From assembly GCA_028456385.1 (NCBI GenBank), contig JALNQF010000161.1, positions 1 through 64,000 of the forward strand: a stretch of DNA of 64,000 nt. Reading direction: 5' to 3'. The notes beneath the pieces were generated by a model. The model was not told where the DNA came from, searched no databases, and saw only the letters and a list, made by a program, of their open reading frames with translations. The translations under genes and the position numbers were made by a program. The DNA comes from Ophiosphaerella korrae. Its lineage: Eukaryota > Ascomycota > Dothideomycetes > Pleosporales > Phaeosphaeriaceae. Shown here one piece after another: positions 1 through 11,215 of the stretch; within the stretch, counting starts at the first letter, position 1; every line of letters begins with the position of its first letter.

Positions 1-74
<74 letters not shown>

Positions 75-878
75 AAGTTGAGGGACGGTGAGATGTTTCT
101 TTTTTTGAGGGAGTTTGGAGAAGGGTGATGGATGGGAGGGGGGGGGAGCGCTGTTGGTAGATTGCACGAATGGGCGACAGACGGATGTTTTTCTGTGGCC
201 TGGAGTGGTGTTGGTTTAATATGGTTGCTTGGGCCAAGCCTGTACGGAGGATATGTTGAAGGGCTTTGGCAACTCTTTGAAAAACAAGAAAGTAAGAAAT
301 CTTGCAGTTAGGGAAAGGGAAGCTTTGGATTTTTCCATAAACTTGGGAAAATACAATCGAAAAGGAGGGCGCTCTATTCCGCCGCGTGGTCAATAATTAC
401 CGCCTCCCGCCATCATCTATTGTCAGATATTCCTGGTACTACCTACATAGACAGACTGAGTAGCCCCGCCCCTGAAAAAAAAAAAAAAAAAAAAAAAATC
501 CAGACCACAAAAAGTCATGGCCAAAGTCCTTTTTCTCTTCACATGAATAGATCAAACTCGTGGAGAACCGTTCACTACAAACTACACATTATCCTCAAAC
601 CGTCATCATGCCTACCGGCTTCCATACATATCGCACCCACTCACATTTCTCAGCGCCAAAAACGTCACTTCATTAGCCCAAAACAGGCATATATATTCCC
701 GGTCTATGCGCCGCGCAGCTGATCCCCAAATCCCATAAAAATGCTGCCCCAACATCCGCTGAAAATAGGTATACACAACCCTATTTCCACAAAAGAACTA
801 AGATAAAAAGCACATCACATCTTACACGCTCACAGACTTCCTCCCCCTCCCCTCCCCTAGAACTCCCCTAGAACTCCC
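1..878. other. Non-coding left edge with long poly-G tract
   Basis: The window opens with 73 consecutive G residues, then about 800 bases with no credible gene. A run of about 23 A lies near 476-498. The only longer open frame (420-722, +) crosses this poly-A and has no recognisable domain. The poly-G carries no telomere-like TTAGGG pattern. It could be a true homopolymer or a sequencing or assembly artefact at a contig edge. The right part is the 3' flank of the minus-strand F-box gene. Confidence 0.6.
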
Positions 879-895
879 CTAGAACTCCCCCAACC
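857..895. repeat. 12-bp tandem repeat at the end of the F-box gene
   Basis: Three successive copies of a 12-base unit beginning ctagaactcccc overlap the stop-codon region of the minus-strand F-box gene. A pyrimidine-rich CCTT/CCCCTT microsatellite at about 990-1040 lies inside the same coding sequence and encodes a Gly-Glu repeat. Confidence 0.7.
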
Positions 896-3326
896 GCTCC
901 AACGTCCGATCCAACTGCTCAAGCGTAACCTGCTGCGCCAACACCTCTTCAACCCTACACCTCTTCCGCCCCCCGCACCCCTCCCCCTCCTCCCTCTCCC
1001 CCTCCCCTTCCCCTTCCCCTTCCCCTTCCCCCTCCCCCCCCCTCTTCCTCTTGCGCTCCTCAACCGGCCAAAAGCGATGTGTCGTCTTCTCCCGATCGCG
1101 AATCGCTTCATCGGAAATGCACACAACATCGCGGTCCGCGCCATCAAGCGGCGAGGGCCCAAGACGCAGGGGCGCATCATCTAGGCGGAAAAAGACACGC
1201 TGAACGAACTTTGTGCGGCCGCGCTTGCGGGACGAAATGTAGCGCAGCGAGGAAGATGAGAAGGGGAAGTAATTCGCGAAGAAGCCAAAGTCTGCGTTTT
1301 GGTCTGCGACCTGGAGCATTTGCCAGCGGCCATCCTCAAGCAGCGCCGGGAGTTCCGAGTGTGCCCAGTCATCGTAAATATCGTTTGGAACATTCGCGGT
1401 GAGCTTCTTGAGGTTAGTGAACTGGGAGGCGTAGCGCAGCCAGAAGCGGCGCCAGCCGATCATTTCGCGGTGCATGAGGGCTGTTTCGGCGGGTGTGGGG
1501 CGCTTGGCGGCACGCAGCCAGCTGGAGACGCCTGGGACGTCGACGGGGTATTGGATAGTTAGTTCGTCAATCATGGAGGCGATGGGGGTGAGGTTGAAGG
1601 ATGACTGGGTGGGGAGGAGGACTTCGCGTCTGTCGGCGTCTTCGCCGACAAAGGCTTTGAAGTCGCCAAAGTAGAGCGAGCCGTCTAGGCCTGAGGAGGG
1701 GCAGGCGTTGTTGCGGTCGCCGATGGAGATGCGGATTGGGATGTTGAGGCTGCGGAGCGTTGCGACCATGGATTGTATGCGCGATAGGACATCTGGCTTT
1801 GGGAGAAAGGTCCTGCTGGGCTCGAGATTTGCGGGAAATACATCACACATCATACTGTCCCAAGCCAGTATCGGCTTCCAATCGCATTTCTGAGCCAGCC
1901 ATCGGAGTGCTTTTTGTACCTCCTCATTCGACACCGGGTCGCCTTGTGGCTGGCTATTGTTCTGCTGAGGAAGATGTCCGAAAGGAGTCCGCCGCTGCAT
2001 GACATGCACAAGGTGGAATGGGTGGATTGTGATGTTTTGCAGGTTCCGGATAGGCCTAATGTTGATCATTGGGTACTTTTTTGCGACGGTTTGCAAGCTT
2101 TGCAGCAGTTCCTCAAAAGACGCGCCAACGCCCTGGACAACGTTGTTGCCGAGGACCATGTGGTCGCGCTTACACGATTCGAAAGTCTTGTCGTCAAAAG
2201 CGTCTTCCTCTTCCCGGTGATGATGGCCTTGGGTTATCCGATACGGAACGGGGCCAATCATATCTCGCTCGCGACGATCCTCCATCCAGCTGTAAAGGCC
2301 GATCTCGACATCCGTCAATCGCGACCAAGCGGTAGCATCGGTGGAAAATAACGATCTATAGGGCGCATAGTCGTGCACCCTCAGCTTCGTCATGCTGCTA
2401 GGACAGTACCGCTGCACGCCATCGACCAGACAGCACACGCGCTGGTGGACCTCCCACTCATTCCAAGTGCTGGACCTGACATTAGCACCTCGGTCATGTC
2501 GGCCAGGGGGGGGGGGGGGAATAACTCACTGGAAGCCCGAGTAGCGCTCTCGAATGGCAAGCAGCTTAAGCTGGGTGCACCTGGGAAACAGCATCTTGGC
2601 GACGGAGCCGCCATCCCGCCGCCGCGAAATCCTAAACTTTTGCTTGAAGCGATAGTCGTTGTACGAGTAGTGGTACTCGATGCGCGAATGCGCCGTGTAG
2701 TCGGCCCAGTTGGCCACCTCGAGCTCTTCCAGGCGGGCGAATAGGCCGGGACACGCGTCCGCCAGCATCTTCCAGGTCCACGTCTCCTCGGGGGTCCAGA
2801 CAAAGTCCTTGATAGCCGACATGTCCAGACTGGTCAGCGACGGCAGGTTGGCCTCTATCCAGCGGAAGTCGTCGATGCTCGCCCAGTGCGACATGGCCAG
2901 CTTCTGGACGTAGTTGCGGTTTGCGTCATTTATGCTCTCCTTGAAGTTCGTCCAGCGAATCAGGCCGATGCTGCGGTACTTCCAGTCGCCCAGGCGGATG
3001 TCGCACACGTCGGCGAGCTGGATGGGGTACTTGTACAGCAATTGGTTGACCGTGGTGCTGCTGGCCATGCCCTTGCACAGCCGCTTCAAGCTCCAGGCGG
3101 CGGCGCCATCGAGATAGTCCATGACGCACTTGAAGATGTCGTCGGGGAGCCTGAGCAGCGGGCTGGCCGTGTTGGCAGCCGTGGCCCTGGGCTTGGGCAG
3201 GCGGCACGGCTCGAAGCACATGGGGCTGGAGCCGCGGCTGCTGTCCGAGGCGTGCATGGTGGGCGAGGGCGGCGAGGCCATGTCGTCAAGGAGGGCGAAG
3301 AGGCTGATGGAGTGGGCGAAGGTCAT
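879..3326 (-). CDS. F-box protein, two exons
   Basis: Exons are 3326-2530 and 2475-879, giving 797 aa. The intron is 54 nt (GTGAGT donor, TCAG acceptor, GCTAAT branch-like site) and contains a 13-G run. Splicing is phase 2 and restores one frame. An F-box lies at about residues 57-95 (LLRLPDDIFKCVMDYLDG, followed by a K-R-L-C-K core). F-box proteins bind Skp1 and bring substrates to SCF ubiquitin ligases. The long C-terminal part has no clear repeat and looks like the substrate-binding region of many fungal F-box proteins. Near the C-terminus is a Gly-Glu microsatellite flanked by basic clusters that could act as a nuclear signal. The target is unknown. The gene is divergent from RPB8, with starts about 310 bp apart. 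A second in-frame Met at residue 16 is an alternative start. Confidence 0.85.
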
Positions 3327-3636
3327 GGAGGACGGTGGAGGGTGGAGGGGGTGGAGGAGGGGGGTGGGGGCAGCGGGGAAGGGGAGCGCGCGTGGTCGAG
3401 CGAGGGGGATTGGGCAGCGAGAGAAGGCTGAAGGGGGGGGGGGAGGAGGAGGTAGAGGGCCATGGAGGCGTTTGCGGAGAGGCTCGGAGGTGCGCGAGCA
3501 TGAGGGCCCAGATACGCCAAGGCCTGCGGGAAGGCTAGCCGCCGACTTCTTTCAGCGGCAGCGGGCAGCGCTCTTTGCTGCACTCGTCCCTCACGCCCTC
3601 ACGCCCTCACCCCCCCGCCTGCGACGCACTGCTGCA
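3327..3636. promoter_or_regulatory. Divergent intergenic region, F-box gene / RPB8
   Basis: About 310 bases separate the two start codons. The region is rich in G runs on the + strand and C/CT stretches near RPB8. It presumably holds both promoters. No TATA box or defined factor site is convincing. Confidence 0.45.
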
Positions 3637-4146
3637 ATGGCCGACGCGCAGGTCTTCGAAGACACCTTCAGCATCACCCACGTCAACTCGGAGAAATACG
3701 ACCGCGTCTCGCGCATCTCGGGCACGTCCAGCGACTCGACCCTCACCATGACGCTGGACATCAACCACGAGCTGTTCCCCTGCGCCCTCGGCGACTCCAT
3801 CAGCCTGGTTCTGGCCACCACGCTGTCGCTGGACGGCACCACCAAGGAGGGCGCCGAGACCAGCTGGCGCAGCGTCGGCCGGCAGGGCACCGCGACGCTG
3901 GCCGACATGTACGACTACGTGTGCTACGGCAAGAACTACCGCTTCGAGGACGGCGAGGGCGACGTTGTGTGAGTGCGAGTGCGAACGCGTGGGCGCGGGC
4001 GCGCGGGCGCGGCACGGGGCTAATGTATGTGTGTTAGAAAGTACTATGCGAGCTTCGGCGGCCTGCTGCTGTACATGGAGGGGCCCTACAAGAAGCTCAG
4101 CGGGCTGAGGATCGACAACATCTACATGCTGGCCAAGCGGGCATAG
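3637..4146 (+). CDS. RPB8: RNA polymerases I/II/III shared subunit RPB8 (RPABC3)
   Basis: Exons 3637-3968 and 4038-4146 give 146 aa, the same length as yeast Rpb8. The intron is 69 nt with a GTGAGT donor, a GCTAATG branch-like site and a TTAG acceptor, and the Val codon is split across it. The protein starts MADAQVFEDTFSI. It has the family's internal block around VCYGKNYRFE and ends in the conserved GLLLYMEGPYKKL... IYMLAKRA region. Rpb8 is a small OB-fold subunit common to all three nuclear RNA polymerases. The ATG at 3637 is chosen because it gives the family length; an upstream in-frame extension has no homology-like sequence. Confidence 0.95.
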
Positions 4147-4282
4147 CCGCGGCACGCGCAGGAGGGACGAAAGCAGCGCATGGGCGGCGTTGCGGCGGGC
4201 ATGTGTGGTGGTGGTTGTGCCGATATCTATCTGCGTCTACATACCCCAAGAAGTCTCTTGTTCCCATAATCCATCCATCTCC

Positions 4283-5281
4283 CTACATGCACGGAAACTC
4301 CAGCCGCCTGTGCAGCCTGCTCCCCATCTCAATAAAGTCGGGCTCGCTCTCGCTCGTCAGATACCCGTGCCTAACCAGAAAATCCAGCAGCACCAGCGAG
4401 CAGTTGGGCTTGAACTCGGCGCCGGCCATGGCCTGCTGCACGCGCTCCACGGGCCACAGGTAAAACTCGTCGACCTCGCCGTCGCCCGGCGTGGGCACCA
4501 CGCCGTCCGGCAGCTCCAGGTCATACACGTGCTGCACCTCCGGCTGCATCAGCCCCGTCTCCCCGCCCGCGCGCTCGTCCCGCACGTAGAAATAGGTAAT
4601 GGCGCCCGCCGCCTTGACGCGCGACCGCACCATGTCCTCGCCCAGCGACGCCTCCTCGGCACACTCCCTAACCACGCTCGACAGCGGCGACTCCCCCGCC
4701 GCAATCCCGCCCGCCACCGCGTTGTCCAGCATGCCGCCGTACGTGTGCTTCGTCTTTGCGCGCCGCGGCGTCCAGATCTTGATCGCACCCGTTTCCCGGT
4801 CCCGCGTGTACGCCGTGAGGTGCACGCCGTAGGTCACGACGCCCAGCAACGGCGTCGCGCTGCGCTCCACGGTGAATAGCGGCTCCTTGCCCGGCCCGTA
4901 CACGACGTACAGCTCGTCGCGCCACTTGTCCAGCACCTGGAAGCGGCGCGTCGCGCGCATGGCGAGGAACGTCGCCTCAGCAATCTTGGACCGTTCGTCC
5001 AGGCTTGTGCCATTAAGCGTCAGCGTGCGCGTCGAGTCGTCCAGCGTCCACCCTGGGACGCCGCGGAAGGCCTCGACGACCGAGGGCAGCATGTAGCCGA
5101 GGACATGGCTGCAGCCGGCAGCGTAGAGGCGGTAGTAGGCGTTTATGCGGGCGACGTAGGCTTTGGGGTCGGTGTGGTAGTAGGGGAAGTTGTCGCATTC
5201 GTCTATGATTTGGAGGTTGGAGAGGGGCATGGTTGAGCGTGTGGGGGTGGGCGAAAGGGTGGGATGGGAGTTGCGCTTCAT
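4283..5281 (-). CDS. Nudix hydrolase with N-terminal DUF4743 domain
   Basis: Single exon, 332 aa. The Nudix box lies at about residues 191-213 and fits GX5EX7REUXEEXGU, with the glutamates of the RECAEEASL segment in place to bind the metal. The N-terminal half (about residues 20-145) has the DUF4743 character found in the fungal and plant Nudix proteins related to yeast YJR142W and plant NUDX20/24. Members have been linked to hydrolysis of oxidised thiamine diphosphate analogues; the substrate here is inferred, not shown. In-frame Met18 is a plausible alternative start because the first 17 residues are low-complexity. It is divergent from TRM12 with 234 bp between starts, and its stop lies 136 bp beyond the RPB8 stop, so these two converge. 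Confidence 0.9.
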   Translation of the reverse strand: MKRNSHPTLSPTPTRSTMPLSNLQIIDECDNFPYYHTDPKAYVARINAYYRLYAAGCSHVLGYMLPSVVEAFRGVPGWTLDDSTRTLTLNGTSLDERSKIAEATFLAMRATRRFQVLDKWRDELYVVYGPGKEPLFTVERSATPLLGVVTYGVHLTAYTRDRETGAIKIWTPRRAKTKHTYGGMLDNAVAGGIAAGESPLSSVVRECAEEASLGEDMVRSRVKAAGAITYFYVRDERAGGETGLMQPEVQHVYDLELPDGVVPTPGDGEVDEFYLWPVERVQQAMAGAEFKPNCSLVLLDFLVRHGYLTSESEPDFIEMGSRLHRRLEFPCM

Positions 5282-5515
5282 GCTGGCATGGGTGAATTGT
5301 GCATGGCGGGGGGGGGGGGGGGCAGTCGTTAGCTTGCCTCAACCGCTTTGCCGCACATCAGATAGGTAGCTCATGGGCAGCTTCTTTTTTCCTCGCACGA
5401 CCTGATTCTGGCGTGAACAGTGAACAGCCCTCCATGTCCAGATCATAACCCCATATCGTGTGCTGGTGTTGCGCAGCCTATATTTCTTTCCACTACCCCA
5501 CAATGCTTCTCCATC

Positions 5516-6976
5516 ATGGACACACCCACCGCATCCCCAACCCCCCTCCCCACTCCAGACGTGCCCTCGCCTCCCCCAAGAGTCCTTCTCATCGTCCCAA
5601 AACAGCACGTCAAAGCCGCCAAAACCGCCCTGGAACTCCACAACGCGCGCGACCGCCACTCGCCCATTGTCCCCGCGCCACGCACGCACGACGCAGGGTC
5701 ATCATCAGTGGCAACCCAGCACAAGCGCCTTCTCCCCACGACGCTCGCGTACCCCGAAACCACGGCGCAGGATGCGCACAGCGCAAAAGAGGAGGTCCTC
5801 GCCCGGCTCAGCCTGCGCGCCCTCGCGGACCAGATATCCATAGCACGGCACACGCCGTCCGCTCCCCCGCGCAAAAATGCCCTCCAAAGGGCCGCACAGA
5901 AGGCGCTCGCCGCGCTGCCTGCAGGCGTGCTGGTGGGCGTAGGCGTGACGAGCGAAGAGCTGGCCGCCGCGCTGCCAGATAGCTACTCGATCTACGCGCC
6001 GCTCTTGCTCCTGCCGACAAACACCTTCGCCGCGCGCCCCTGGTGCGCATTCCTCCGCGCACACCCCACGACGTCGCCGACGGGCCAGACGCTCCTGGCG
6101 GCCATTGCAGAAGCAATGGGGACGTCGCGCGTGGCGCTCAACTCAGCGATTCCGCCCACGACAGACGCGACGCCCAACGTGCTCCGTAGTCCGACCAACA
6201 TGACGCCGCTGCACGGCTGCTTCGGCCCGCCGCCAACCCCTGGGCTGCTGTCTGCGCCGACGGCCGCCGATTTCGAGGATGCGTTGTGGGTGTGCACGAC
6301 GCAGAACGGCATCCGCCAGACGTGGGCGCCGCGCTACACCATGTTCTCGCGCGGCAACGTGCGGGAGAAAACGCGGCTTTTGCGGCATCCGGCCGTGACC
6401 TCGGCGCGCGGCGCCGCGGCGCTGGACATGTATGCGGGGATCGGGTATTTTGCGTTTGTGTATCGCGCGGCGGGGCTGCGGCCCGTGGTGTGCTTCGATA
6501 TCAATCCGTGGTCAGTCGAGGGGATGCGGCGCGGGGTCGGGATGAATGGGTGGACATGTCGCGTGTATGGGGCGGGCGACTTGCCCGATTTTGGCGCGGA
6601 TGTGGATTTTCATATGTTTCTGGCCAGCAATGAGGAGGTGGGGCGCATGGTTGATGGATTGCCGCTGATGCGGCATGTAAATCTGGGGTTGTTGCCTGAG
6701 TCGCGGGGGTCGTGGGGGTTGGCGGCGAGGGTTGTTGCGGAGGGCGGATGGATTCATGCGCATGAGAATGTGGGTGTATCGGAAATGGGTGCGCGGCGGA
6801 AGGAGGTGGAGGGTGAGTTTCAGCGGTTGCTGGGAGGAAGGGTGGGGATGAGGGCGAGGGCGGAGGATGCAGCGTGCGTGAAGATGTATGCACCAGGAGT
6901 GATGCATTGTGTTTTTGACGTACTTATTGAAAGAGAGGAGAAAGAGGAAAACGAAAGAGAAGATACCGAAAAGTAA
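5516..6976 (+). CDS. TRM12: tRNA wybutosine-synthesizing protein 2 (Trm12/Tyw2 class)
   Basis: Single exon, 486 aa. This enzyme transfers the aminocarboxypropyl group of S-adenosylmethionine to the tricyclic base at position 37 of phenylalanine tRNA, the step after TYW1. Evidence is the family signature RYTMFSRGNVREKTRL near residue 275, followed by the SAM-binding motif ALDMYAGIGYFAFVYRAAG near 302 and the acidic FDINPWSVEG loop. The N-terminal third is Pro/Ala-rich and poorly conserved, as is usual. The ATG at 5516 is used because the in-frame extension to 5420 looks like leader sequence. The protein is longer than many relatives because of low-complexity insertions. A second wybutosine gene, TYW1, lies at 25.1-27.5 kb on the other strand. 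Confidence 0.9.
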   Translation: MDTPTASPTPLPTPDVPSPPPRVLLIVPKQHVKAAKTALELHNARDRHSPIVPAPRTHDAGSSSVATQHKRLLPTTLAYPETTAQDAHSAKEEVLARLSLRALADQISIARHTPSAPPRKNALQRAAQKALAALPAGVLVGVGVTSEELAAALPDSYSIYAPLLLLPTNTFAARPWCAFLRAHPTTSPTGQTLLAAIAEAMGTSRVALNSAIPPTTDATPNVLRSPTNMTPLHGCFGPPPTPGLLSAPTAADFEDALWVCTTQNGIRQTWAPRYTMFSRGNVREKTRLLRHPAVTSARGAAALDMYAGIGYFAFVYRAAGLRPVVCFDINPWSVEGMRRGVGMNGWTCRVYGAGDLPDFGADVDFHMFLASNEEVGRMVDGLPLMRHVNLGLLPESRGSWGLAARVVAEGGWIHAHENVGVSEMGARRKEVEGEFQRLLGGRVGMRARAEDAACVKMYAPGVMHCVFDVLIEREEKEENEREDTEK

Positions 6977-7168
6977 GTTGAAGAGTGGTGCTGATTCGAT
7001 ACGTTGTGGTTTATTGTTTACCCATCAAGGGCAAATTAATATTGGAAGGAGAAATATTGCTACTATACGGAAATAGTTATTATGGCATACCGAGCCCTAC
7101 CAGCTCGAACAGCAGCGGATTGCCTTCAACAGCGACCCATGCAATACCTATTTGATATCAGTTGGATT

Positions 7169-8880
7169 CTAGAGGAATTTCTTGCAAAACATACCGCTGT
7201 AAACAATTATTTTTGTAACAACCTCGACATCATAGCGCACACGCGGCTTCGTAAGCATCATAAATATCTCTCGTTTCTCTGAGTCGTTCTCTTCGTCTGA
7301 TAATGTCTGCGAGAATTGTACGGCGTCCCCTGCAGCATCGTTTTCACTATCTGGCAGCGTTGAATTCTCTTCAGACGAAGAAAGGCGCCCAGTGCCCATC
7401 ATCTGCTCGTACGAGTGCACGCGAGACTGCATTGGCGTTGGCAGTAGACTCGCACCCAGGAATTGCGGTTCTGCCTTTTCCAAAGCCGGCGTTTGTGGTT
7501 TGGACTGTGAACGACTAGGTGACCAGGCCCCCCCTTCCGGCATGCCGCCATCGAGTGAGCTGATGCTCTCCCGCCGTCTTCGATTACGATAGGCGAGCGT
7601 CTCGTATGCATCAGCCGCGGACTGCGGACCGACAGAAACGGACCGTTTGCGGGGATGAGCAAGGTTCATGAGTTTGTGAGGCAGTTCGGAAGCCGATGGA
7701 ATAAGGTTGTCGTCATCACGCAGTGTTGGAATAGACGTGTACTTGGACGCTTCGAGAAAAAAGGCCCGAGGAAGGTTCAAGCTGGCATGTTCTAGCAGAC
7801 GGAAGAAGGGTGGTAGGATCTTTAACAGCGCAGGCTTAGCCGCGGCTCTCCATAAGAAGATGATGACGACGCCGAGGAGAATTCGCAGAGTAGCCTTGAG
7901 AAGACCAATCTTTTCCAGTTCAAAAGGGACCGTGGATGGAATCGGGTGGTCAATGGCGAGACCTGTTTGGGCATAGTGCCATGCGCCGATATTGATACCT
8001 ACGACAACTCCCAGGAACGAAACGCTGTCTTCGAAACAGGGACAGTCATCGGCTGGCTCTGGGTTAATGCGGATCAAGACTAGGACAAAGATTGTTGCGA
8101 TGAGGATGTCAGTGTAAGTGCCACTAAAGATCCACGAATCCAGCCAGTCTACGTTGACCAGATAGAAGGCAGTGATGAGGGCACCCATAATGCTCCCCAC
8201 GACGATATCGAGAAAGCCGTGCATGCCGCAGTACAGTCGACCGAAGATGATGGAGACGGCGTAAAAGTAGAAGAGGACCTGCAATCCAATGTACACATAC
8301 GGGTGATACGACTCTGGAGACTGGCGGATGGTGTGGATGGCATAGAAGGTCACGGAAACGGCATTGGCAGAGTGCGAGGAGGGAAATCCATACTCGAGCG
8401 CGGCCGAGCCAGACATGGAGATGCGCTTCAGGGGCGGCGACAATGGCCTGGGAAGACATACCAGGTCTTTCAGAGCGCCGGTGAAGTAGACGCCGGCGGC
8501 CAGCATGAAGACGGTGGCGCGGCCAATGCTAGTGTAGCCGCACCAGAACTGGATGGGCAGGAAGATCATGAAGAAGGTGTGGGTGCCCAGGTTGGCCGTG
8601 TAGGCAAAGTAGGCGTCGAGCGCAGGCGAGCGCACCTTGTCCTGCAGCAAAGCGAGCCATGGCGTCTCCCAGCGCACAATGGGGAGGAGACGGTTGCGCA
8701 GTGAGTTTCGCCACTTGGGCAGTCTGCGCGAGTCTGTCGTGGCGGTTAGCCGGGGGTCTTGTGCGGTCGTGTGCGCGCAGACACACAGTGGTCGTGGTGG
8801 TGGTTGCCGGCATCCAGCCTGGGCTCCTTGACGGGCGGCGGCGGTGCGCTTGCTGGCGCATCAGGCGGGGGGGGATTCAT
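7169..8880 (-). CDS. LCB3: Dihydrosphingosine/sphingosine-1-phosphate phosphatase (Lcb3 class)
   Basis: Exons 8880-8787 and 8733-7169, 552 aa. The 53 nt intron (GTGTGT donor, CTAAC branch site, ACAG acceptor) was inferred because only splicing joins the Pro-rich start to the conserved LPKWRN... LLPIVRWETP segment. The three PAP2 phosphatase motifs are complete: KDLVCLPRP (about 120-128), PSSHS (about 149) and RLYCGMHGFLD (about 197-207, with the catalytic His and Asp). Several hydrophobic segments make it a multipass ER membrane protein. It removes phosphate from long-chain base phosphates and so affects ceramide synthesis. The hydrophilic Ser-rich C-terminal tail is typical of filamentous fungi. 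It is divergent from RHO4. Confidence 0.92.
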
Positions 8881-9189
8881 GGTGACAGTCGCTGGAGAGG
8901 GCGCTGAGGACGCTGGCGATCATGGCCAATGTGAAGACGGAGGAATATGTGACAAGTGCGGCCATCCATGGCTTCCCATCCAATCTACCGACATGGGGTT
9001 GGGCTGACGGGGCTGGCCGGGGGTGTCGGGCGCTAAGAGGAAGCGAGCAGCGGCGTTGCTGGAGCAGCGTCCCCAAACACAACAGACGGCCGGGGCATCG
9101 CCGTCTATACTTGACCACCACCCCCCAACGCTGCATCGCACACTCTGCCTCCATATTGATACCACCCACACACACCACACACACCCACC
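8881..9189. promoter_or_regulatory. Divergent intergenic region, LCB3-type gene / RHO4
   Basis: 309 bases between the two start codons. The RHO4 side ends in a CA-rich stretch (cacacacaccaca-like) directly before the ATG, a common fungal leader composition. No further site can be assigned. Confidence 0.4.
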
Positions 9190-10145
9190 ATGACCACAGC
9201 ACCGCCGCAGAACTACGACTACCTGCGTCGCAAGCAGAGCACAAAGGCCCCGTACACGTCCATTGCACCCGTCCGCAAGCCCGTACGGACGCCCAGCGAG
9301 CGCAACAGCAATGGCACCGTCAGCTCCTACGACACCACAAACACGCGCGACACCACCATCACCGAGCCGCCCACCTACTCCAAGAAGCTGGTCGTCGTCG
9401 GCGATGGCGGCTGCGGCAAGACGTGTCTGCTGATCAGCTACAGCTCCGGCAACTTCCCAGAGGTAGCTTCTTCAAGACATGTGCAGTGACGACAGCTACT
9501 GACGTGCGTGCCCAGAAATACGTGCCCACCGTCTTCGAAAACTACATCACGCACACGCCCCATCCCCCAACCGGGAAGATGGTCGAGCTGGCGCTCTGGG
9601 ACACTGCTGGCCAGGAGGAGTACGACCGACTAAGACCCCTCTCCTACCCCGAGACCGACATCATCTTTGTGTGCTTCGCCATCGACTGCCCAAACTCGCT
9701 AGAAAACGTCATGGACAAGGTACGCGTCTCATGCCACACCGTCTGCATCGCCTGCATCGCCTGCATCACGTGCTAACTGCCCCAGTGGTACCCCGAAGTC
9801 CTCCACTTCTGCCCCACAACGCCTCTGATGCTGCTCGGCCTCAAGTCAGATCTGCGCAACAAGAAGAACTGCATCGAGCTGCTCAAGACCCAAGGCCTCA
9901 CCCCCGTCACCCCAGACCAAGGCCGCGCCGTCGCCAAGAAGATGGGCGCCCTCTACATGGAGTGCAGCAGTAAAGAGCAAGACGGCGTCGAGGAGCTCTT
10001 CGACCTCGCTGTCACAATGGCTGTCGGTGACGAATACAAGACACCAGAGGAGCGTGGCACACCACCCATGCAACGAGGGAAAGACGAGGCCCTCGCCATC
10101 GCCGGCAAGAAAAAGAAGAAGCGGAGCGGATGCAAGGTCCTCTAG
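9190..10145 (+). CDS. RHO4: Rho family small GTPase Rho4
   Basis: Three exons (9190-9462, 9516-9719, 9786-10145) give 278 aa; both introns are phase 0. The P-loop GDGGCGKT is at residues 71-78. Switch I contains YVPTVFENY, switch II is [17 protein letters not shown], and the protein ends in a polybasic stretch and the prenylation box CKVL. The long N-terminal extension before the G domain is characteristic of fungal Rho4. Rho4 localises to septation sites and acts on formins and the exocytic machinery during septum formation. The C-terminal Cys is predicted to be geranylgeranylated because the last residue is Leu. Intron positions split the codons after the effector-loop Glu and after MDK. 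Confidence 0.95.
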
Positions 10146-10532
10146 ATCCACCCCTTTCTCTCCTCAGGATGTAGCCATGTCGAGATTACGACGCTGGACG
10201 ACAACGATCTAGATGCTTAATGACCATAACCGCTCATCCCTACTTCTTTAGTAAGCACGCCACTTGCTCACACGCATTACATGGTTTCTTTTGGTCCCGG
10301 CGTTTTTCATTGGTCTTGACGGTAGTGGCCGGCAATACAGACGCATGCCTCGGCCTGCGCTCACCTTTTTCTGTATCTGTATTTGGTATCTAGGGTGTTG
10401 CCCGGGAAATAAAATGTTTACATGTTTCTGTTCGAGTATGTGATGTCTTGTCTACAATGCACTGGGTATCTTGAGTTTGAAATCCGCCTGACGCCTGGTC
10501 CCAGTTTAAAATCATGTCCTCACCGATCTGAT
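10146..10532. other. Convergent 3' region, RHO4 / DAD1
   Basis: 387 bases between two converging stop codons. No gene or repeat is seen; it presumably contains both 3' untranslated regions. Confidence 0.5.
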
Positions 10533-10844
10533 CTACTTCCCCGTCTCGTCCCCGTCTCCCTCCCCCTCATTCTCCTCTTCGCCACCCTTCGCCATGACGT
10601 TTTCAAAATGACTCCATAGCGATTCTACCGGTGCAAACTCGCTACCTACTTGTGTGACTTCTTCCAGCGAGCGATTGAGCTTGTTGATGTTTTGGAGCAC
10701 TAGCTCAAGGGCCTGTGTTTGTTAGATGTTGTGTTTGGAGGAAGATTTGAGACCAACTTGTGCGATTTCCGTCACCAGCATTTCACGCTGTTGCTCAAAG
10801 TAGGTTTTTGGCTGGCCAGCCGTTTGCGCGCGGGGGGCTGCCAT
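10533..10844 (-). CDS. DAD1: DASH complex subunit Dad1
   Basis: Exons 10844-10758 and 10712-10533 give an 88 aa protein. The intron is only 45 nt, with a weak GTTGGT donor, a CTAAC branch site and an ACAG acceptor. The Dad1 signature is clear: [16 protein letters not shown] in exon 1 joined to [16 protein letters not shown] and [12 protein letters not shown] in exon 2. Dad1 is part of the ten-subunit DASH/Dam1 ring that couples kinetochores to microtubules. The C-terminus is an acidic Glu/Gly tail. It is missed by simple ORF calling because each exon is short. It is divergent from SEN34 (371 bp). Confidence 0.92.
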
Positions 10845-11215
10845 ATTGACGTTTGGTCCTGTTGTTTGGTCCCATTTTTTGGTCGTCGCGTGCTGGGAGC
10901 TCAATTGCGGTTGGCGCGTCTGACTAAGCTGCACCACAAAAACCTTGCTCGGAGCTTGGCTCTACTTTTCTTTCCACCATTCTTCCCCATCATGAAACCA
11001 CACAAGTGAGGTGAGTCTGCAATTTTCCGTCCAGCGAGTATACACCAATTACATGATTAATGAAATAATCTGTCAATCCCCTGACGCCTCCAAAGAGGCG
11101 CATGATGACTCAATTTTTTTTTGTATTCACACTATGATATCTATTCGAACTTTTTTTTTTTTTCACTTCAACAATTGATTGGAGATGGAGGCTAATTTAC
11201 TGGCCGACAGACTTC
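10845..11215. promoter_or_regulatory. Divergent intergenic region, DAD1 / SEN34
   Basis: 371 bases between starts, with T runs near 11117-11125 and 11150-11163 on the SEN34 side. Poly(dT) stretches are common promoter elements in fungi; nothing else can be assigned. Confidence 0.45.

Noticed and set aside
857..1180. Arg/Gly-rich open frame on the minus strand inside the F-box gene
   Set aside because: It is a shadow of the Gly-Glu repeat in another frame and has no independent features.
2886..3431. 181-codon + strand frame opposite the F-box exon 1
   Set aside because: Runs antisense to the F-box domain coding sequence; composition is that of a GC-rich shadow frame.
3607..4155. 182-codon minus-strand frame over RPB8
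   Set aside because: Antisense shadow of RPB8; the + strand gene has the family length and splice sites.
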